A DNA stretch of 64,000 nucleotides from Klebsiella africana (GTDB lineage Bacteria > Pseudomonadota > Gammaproteobacteria > Enterobacterales > Enterobacteriaceae): positions 1,302,001-1,366,000 of the forward strand of contig NZ_CP084874.1 in the NCBI RefSeq assembly GCF_020526085.1, written 5' to 3'. Positions 61,390 through 64,000 of the stretch are shown here, in pieces (position 1 is the stretch's first letter; each line of letters starts with the position of its first letter). The position numbers and the translations under genes are program-made. Below the pieces are notes generated by a model, which saw only the letters and a list, made by a program, of their open reading frames with translations, ran no database searches and was not told the origin of the DNA.

Positions 61390-62103
61390 ATGAAGAAGCT
61401 AGCTGAGTTGTATCGTGGTAAAGCGAAGACCGTTTACAGCACCGATAACCCGGACCTGCTGGTACTGGAATTCCGTAACGATACGTCAGCAGGTGATGGC
61501 GCGCGCATCGAGCAGTTTGATCGTAAAGGTATGGTGAATAACAAGTTCAACCACTTCATAATGAGCAAACTGGCAGAAGCGGGCATCCCTACCCAGATGG
61601 AAGCGCTGCTCTCCGATACCGAATGTCTGGTGAAAAAACTGGATATGGTGCCGGTAGAGTGCGTGGTGCGTAACCGTGCGGCAGGCTCGCTGGTAAAACG
61701 TTTAGGTATTGAAGAAGGGATCGAGCTGAATCCGCCGCTGTTCGACCTGTTCCTGAAAAACGATGCTATGCACGATCCGATGGTCAACGACTCCTACTGC
61801 GAAACCTTCGGCTGGGTGAGTAAAGAGAATCTGGCGCGGATGCGCGAGCTGACCTACAAAGCCAACGACGTGCTGAAAAAACTGTTCGATGACGCCGGTC
61901 TGATCCTGGTGGACTTTAAGCTGGAGTTTGGTCTGTTCAAAGGTGAAGTGGTGCTGGGCGACGAGTTTTCGCCGGATGGCAGCCGCCTGTGGGACAAAAA
62001 TACCCTTGATAAAATGGACAAAGACCGCTTCCGCCAGAGCCTTGGCGGCCTGATCGAAGCCTACGAAGAAGTGGCTCACCGCCTGGGCGTTAAGCTCGAC
62101 TAA
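61390..62103 (+). CDS. purC: SAICAR synthetase
   Basis: A 237-residue enzyme that joins aspartate to CAIR with ATP in purine synthesis. [20 protein letters not shown] at the start, [16 protein letters not shown] and the DFKLEFG stretch are family signatures. GGAG lies nine bases before the ATG. Its leader contains an ERIC element between a PurR-controlled promoter and the gene. Confidence 0.97.
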   Translation: MKKLAELYRGKAKTVYSTDNPDLLVLEFRNDTSAGDGARIEQFDRKGMVNNKFNHFIMSKLAEAGIPTQMEALLSDTECLVKKLDMVPVECVVRNRAAGSLVKRLGIEEGIELNPPLFDLFLKNDAMHDPMVNDSYCETFGWVSKENLARMRELTYKANDVLKKLFDDAGLILVDFKLEFGLFKGEVVLGDEFSPDGSRLWDKNTLDKMDKDRFRQSLGGLIEAYEEVAHRLGVKLD

Positions 62104-62222
62104 CCCGCCCGCCGCCAGAAGATGGCCTCATCTTCTGGCGTCTCTTGCTGTTTCCTGTGGTAATCCTGCGCTGAACCGCCTACGATCTCTGCTATTGATA
62201 CATAACAGGGAATGAGGTGCTT

Positions 62223-63098
62223 ATGCGCTGGCAAGGGCGTCGCGAAAGCGACAATGTTGAAGATCGACGTGGTCAATCTGGTTCGCCGTTCGGCGGGGGT
62301 GGTGGCGGTGGCTTCCGGCTGCCAAGCGGGAAGGGCGGCATTGTGCTGCTGATTATTGTGCTGGTGGCGGGCTACTACGGTGTGGATTTGACCGGCATGC
62401 TGACCGGTGAACCGATGCCGCAGCAGCAGACCTCCACGCAGCGCTCCATCAGTCCGAAAGACGATGAAGCGGCTAAGTTTACTTCGGTGATCCTGGCGAC
62501 CACTGAAGATACCTGGGGACCGATCTTTGAAAAGATGGGCCGCCAGTACCCTCAGCCAAAGCTGGTACTCTACCGCGGCGCGACCCGCACCGGCTGCGGC
62601 ACCGGTCAGTCGGTGATGGGGCCGTTCTACTGTCCTGCCGACAGTACGGTCTATATCGACCTGTCTTTCTACGATGAGATGAAAAATAAACTGGGCGCCG
62701 ACGGCGACTTTGCCCAGGGGTACGTTATTGCTCATGAGGTGGGCCATCACGTGCAAAAATTGCTGGGCATTGAGCCGAAAGTCCGCCAGCAACAGCAGCA
62801 TGCCACCCAGGCCGAAGCCAACCGCCTGTCGGTTAAGATGGAGCTGCAGGCGGACTGCTTCGCCGGCGTCTGGGGGCATAACATGCAACAGCAGGATATT
62901 CTGGAAACCGGCGATCTGCAGGAGGCGCTGAACGCCGCCGAGGCCATCGGGGACGATCGTCTGCAGCAGCAGAGCCAGGGGCGGGTGGTGCCGGACAGCT
63001 TTACCCACGGCACCTCGAAACAACGTTATACCTGGTTCAAACGCGGTTTCGATAGCGGCGACCCGGCGCAGTGCAATACCTTCGGCAGCGCGCTGTAA
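62223..63098 (+). CDS. ypfJ: YpfJ, putative neutral zinc metallopeptidase
   Basis: A 291-residue membrane-anchored protein with one span ([20 protein letters not shown], about 35-55) and an outside domain of the neutral zinc metallopeptidase family. The zinc motif is HEVGHH in [15 protein letters not shown], with a Glu in [12 protein letters not shown] as the likely third ligand. Substrates are unknown. The ATG at 62223 ([16 protein letters not shown]) is preferred to the GTG at 62217. Confidence 0.92.
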   Translation: MRWQGRRESDNVEDRRGQSGSPFGGGGGGGFRLPSGKGGIVLLIIVLVAGYYGVDLTGMLTGEPMPQQQTSTQRSISPKDDEAAKFTSVILATTEDTWGPIFEKMGRQYPQPKLVLYRGATRTGCGTGQSVMGPFYCPADSTVYIDLSFYDEMKNKLGADGDFAQGYVIAHEVGHHVQKLLGIEPKVRQQQQHATQAEANRLSVKMELQADCFAGVWGHNMQQQDILETGDLQEALNAAEAIGDDRLQQQSQGRVVPDSFTHGTSKQRYTWFKRGFDSGDPAQCNTFGSAL

Positions 63099-63107
63099 TC
63101 GCCGCTC

Positions 63108-64000
63108 ATGATGGAGGCGCTGCTTAACCTCACCGCGCAGATGGCGCGGGAGGGGATCCGTCGCCTGCTGGTGCTCAGCGGCGATGAAGACTGGATGCTG
63201 CAGCAGGCGCAGGCGCTGCGGGAGCGGCTCGGCGGCGATGGCCTGTGGGTTGGCCCTGAGCCGGTTTCAGCGCCCTGCGTGGCGCCTGGTGCCCTGAAGA
63301 CGCTGCTGGGGCGGGAAGTCATGCACGCCTTTTTCGATGCCCGGCGCGGGTTTGATGTGGCCGCCCTGGCCGCCCTGAGCGGTACGCTGCGGGCGGGAAG
63401 CTGGCTGGTGCTGCTGACGCCCCCTTTCGCCGACTGGCCGTCCCGGGCGGATGAGGACTCCCTGCGCTGGAGCGATACTCCTGACCCGATCTCTACCCCC
63501 AACTTTGTTCTCCGCTGTTGTCGGCAGTTTATCGCCGATCCGGAAGTGCTGCTCTGGCGGCAGTCGGACTCGCCGCGGCTCCCGCTGGCTGCCCCGCGCC
63601 CTGAGTGGCATCCCGCCGATGGCCGCCCCCAGGTCGAACAGGCGGCGATCCTTGAACAACTGATACGCCTGCCGCCCGGCATCGCAGCGGTGACGGCGGA
63701 GCGCGGGCGAGGTAAATCTGCCCTCGCGGGTATGCTGCTACGCCAGCTTGAGGGCGAGGCCATCGTCACCGCCCCAACGCGTAGCGCCATCGAGGTGCTG
63801 GCCAGCTTTGCCGGCGAGGCGTTACGTTTTATGGCGCCCGATGCGCTGCTGGCATCGAAAGAAGAGGCGGCGTGGCTGATTATCGATGAGGCCGCGGCGA
63901 TCCCGGCTCCGCTTCTCCGGCAGCTGGTGAGTCGTTTTCCCCGCACACTGCTCACTACGACGGTACAGGGGTATGAGGGAACTGGTCGCGGGTTCCTGCT
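63108..64000 (+). CDS. tmcA: tRNA(Met) cytidine acetyltransferase TmcA, 5' part
   Basis: A frame open from ATG 63108 (an ATG at 63111 is equally possible) to the window end, at least 297 codons. TmcA acetylates the wobble cytidine of elongator tRNA-Met (ac4C34) using ATP and acetyl-CoA. The N-terminal domain (GIRRLLVLSGDEDW) is followed by a RecA-like ATPase part with Walker A AERGRGKSALAG, Walker B IIDEAAAIP and TTTVQGYEGTGRGF. The GNAT domain lies outside the window. It starts 9 bp after ypfJ, as in E. coli. Confidence 0.93.
   Translation, partial: MMEALLNLTAQMAREGIRRLLVLSGDEDWMLQQAQALRERLGGDGLWVGPEPVSAPCVAPGALKTLLGREVMHAFFDARRGFDVAALAALSGTLRAGSWLVLLTPPFADWPSRADEDSLRWSDTPDPISTPNFVLRCCRQFIADPEVLLWRQSDSPRLPLAAPRPEWHPADGRPQVEQAAILEQLIRLPPGIAAVTAERGRGKSALAGMLLRQLEGEAIVTAPTRSAIEVLASFAGEALRFMAPDALLASKEEAAWLIIDEAAAIPAPLLRQLVSRFPRTLLTTTVQGYEGTGRGFL

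Overview
The window is chromosomal DNA of an enterobacterium, most likely Klebsiella of the K. pneumoniae complex. Nearly all genes run in the same order as the iscX-to-tmcA segment of the Escherichia coli chromosome and encode close homologues. A beta-glucoside kinase (bglK) next to a 6-phospho-beta-glucosidase, two ERIC repeats and GC-rich codon use point to Klebsiella. Species-level assignment is inference. No tRNA, rRNA, CRISPR array or complete insertion sequence was seen.

Layout. 1-5054: end of iscX, pepB, sseB, then a small accessory block (a membrane protein and a possible SUKH-like protein) before sseA. 5187-12534: yfhM-pbpC, a bacterial alpha-2-macroglobulin with penicillin-binding protein 1C. 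12609-21929: core genes ndk, rlmN, rodZ, ispG, hisS, yfgM, bamB and der, with an ERIC element at the ndk stop codon. 22077-24342: an accessory patch between der and yfgJ with an orphan Hcp gene, two broken small membrane-protein genes upstream of it, and a Gfo/Idh/MocA-like oxidoreductase. 24392-29255: yfgJ, xseA and the purine operon guaBA.

29244-34186: a small genomic island at the 3' end of guaA. It has candidate attachment repeats at both ends, a truncated P4-type integrase, and one 1365-codon gene. That gene encodes a HigA/XRE-like DNA-binding domain fused to a nuclease-like segment and a very long C-terminal region; a perfect 30-bp palindrome lies 12 bp before its start. This is the best candidate for an undescribed, self-regulated, probably defensive system.

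34279-39818: a radical-SAM sulfatase-maturating enzyme with a Tat-exported Cys-type sulfatase, then an MFS transporter divergent from a LysR regulator. 39914-48191: yfgG, the c-di-GMP phosphodiesterase yfgF behind a perfect FNR site, ppk-ppx (polyphosphate) and purMN. 48329-50792: bglK and a GH1 6-phospho-beta-glucosidase, inserted between purM and upp behind LacI-family-type operators. 51009-64000: upp, uraA, hda, an Rpn-family nuclease, yfgD, bepA, perM, bcp, gcvR, dapA-bamC, purC, ypfJ and the start of tmcA.

Pathway links: purine synthesis and salvage (guaB, guaA, purM, purN, purC) share PurR-type operators. Outer-membrane assembly is represented by bamB, bamC and bepA. Cell shape and wall are represented by rodZ and pbpC. 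Annotations come from reading the translations and from remembered family knowledge; no database search was run.
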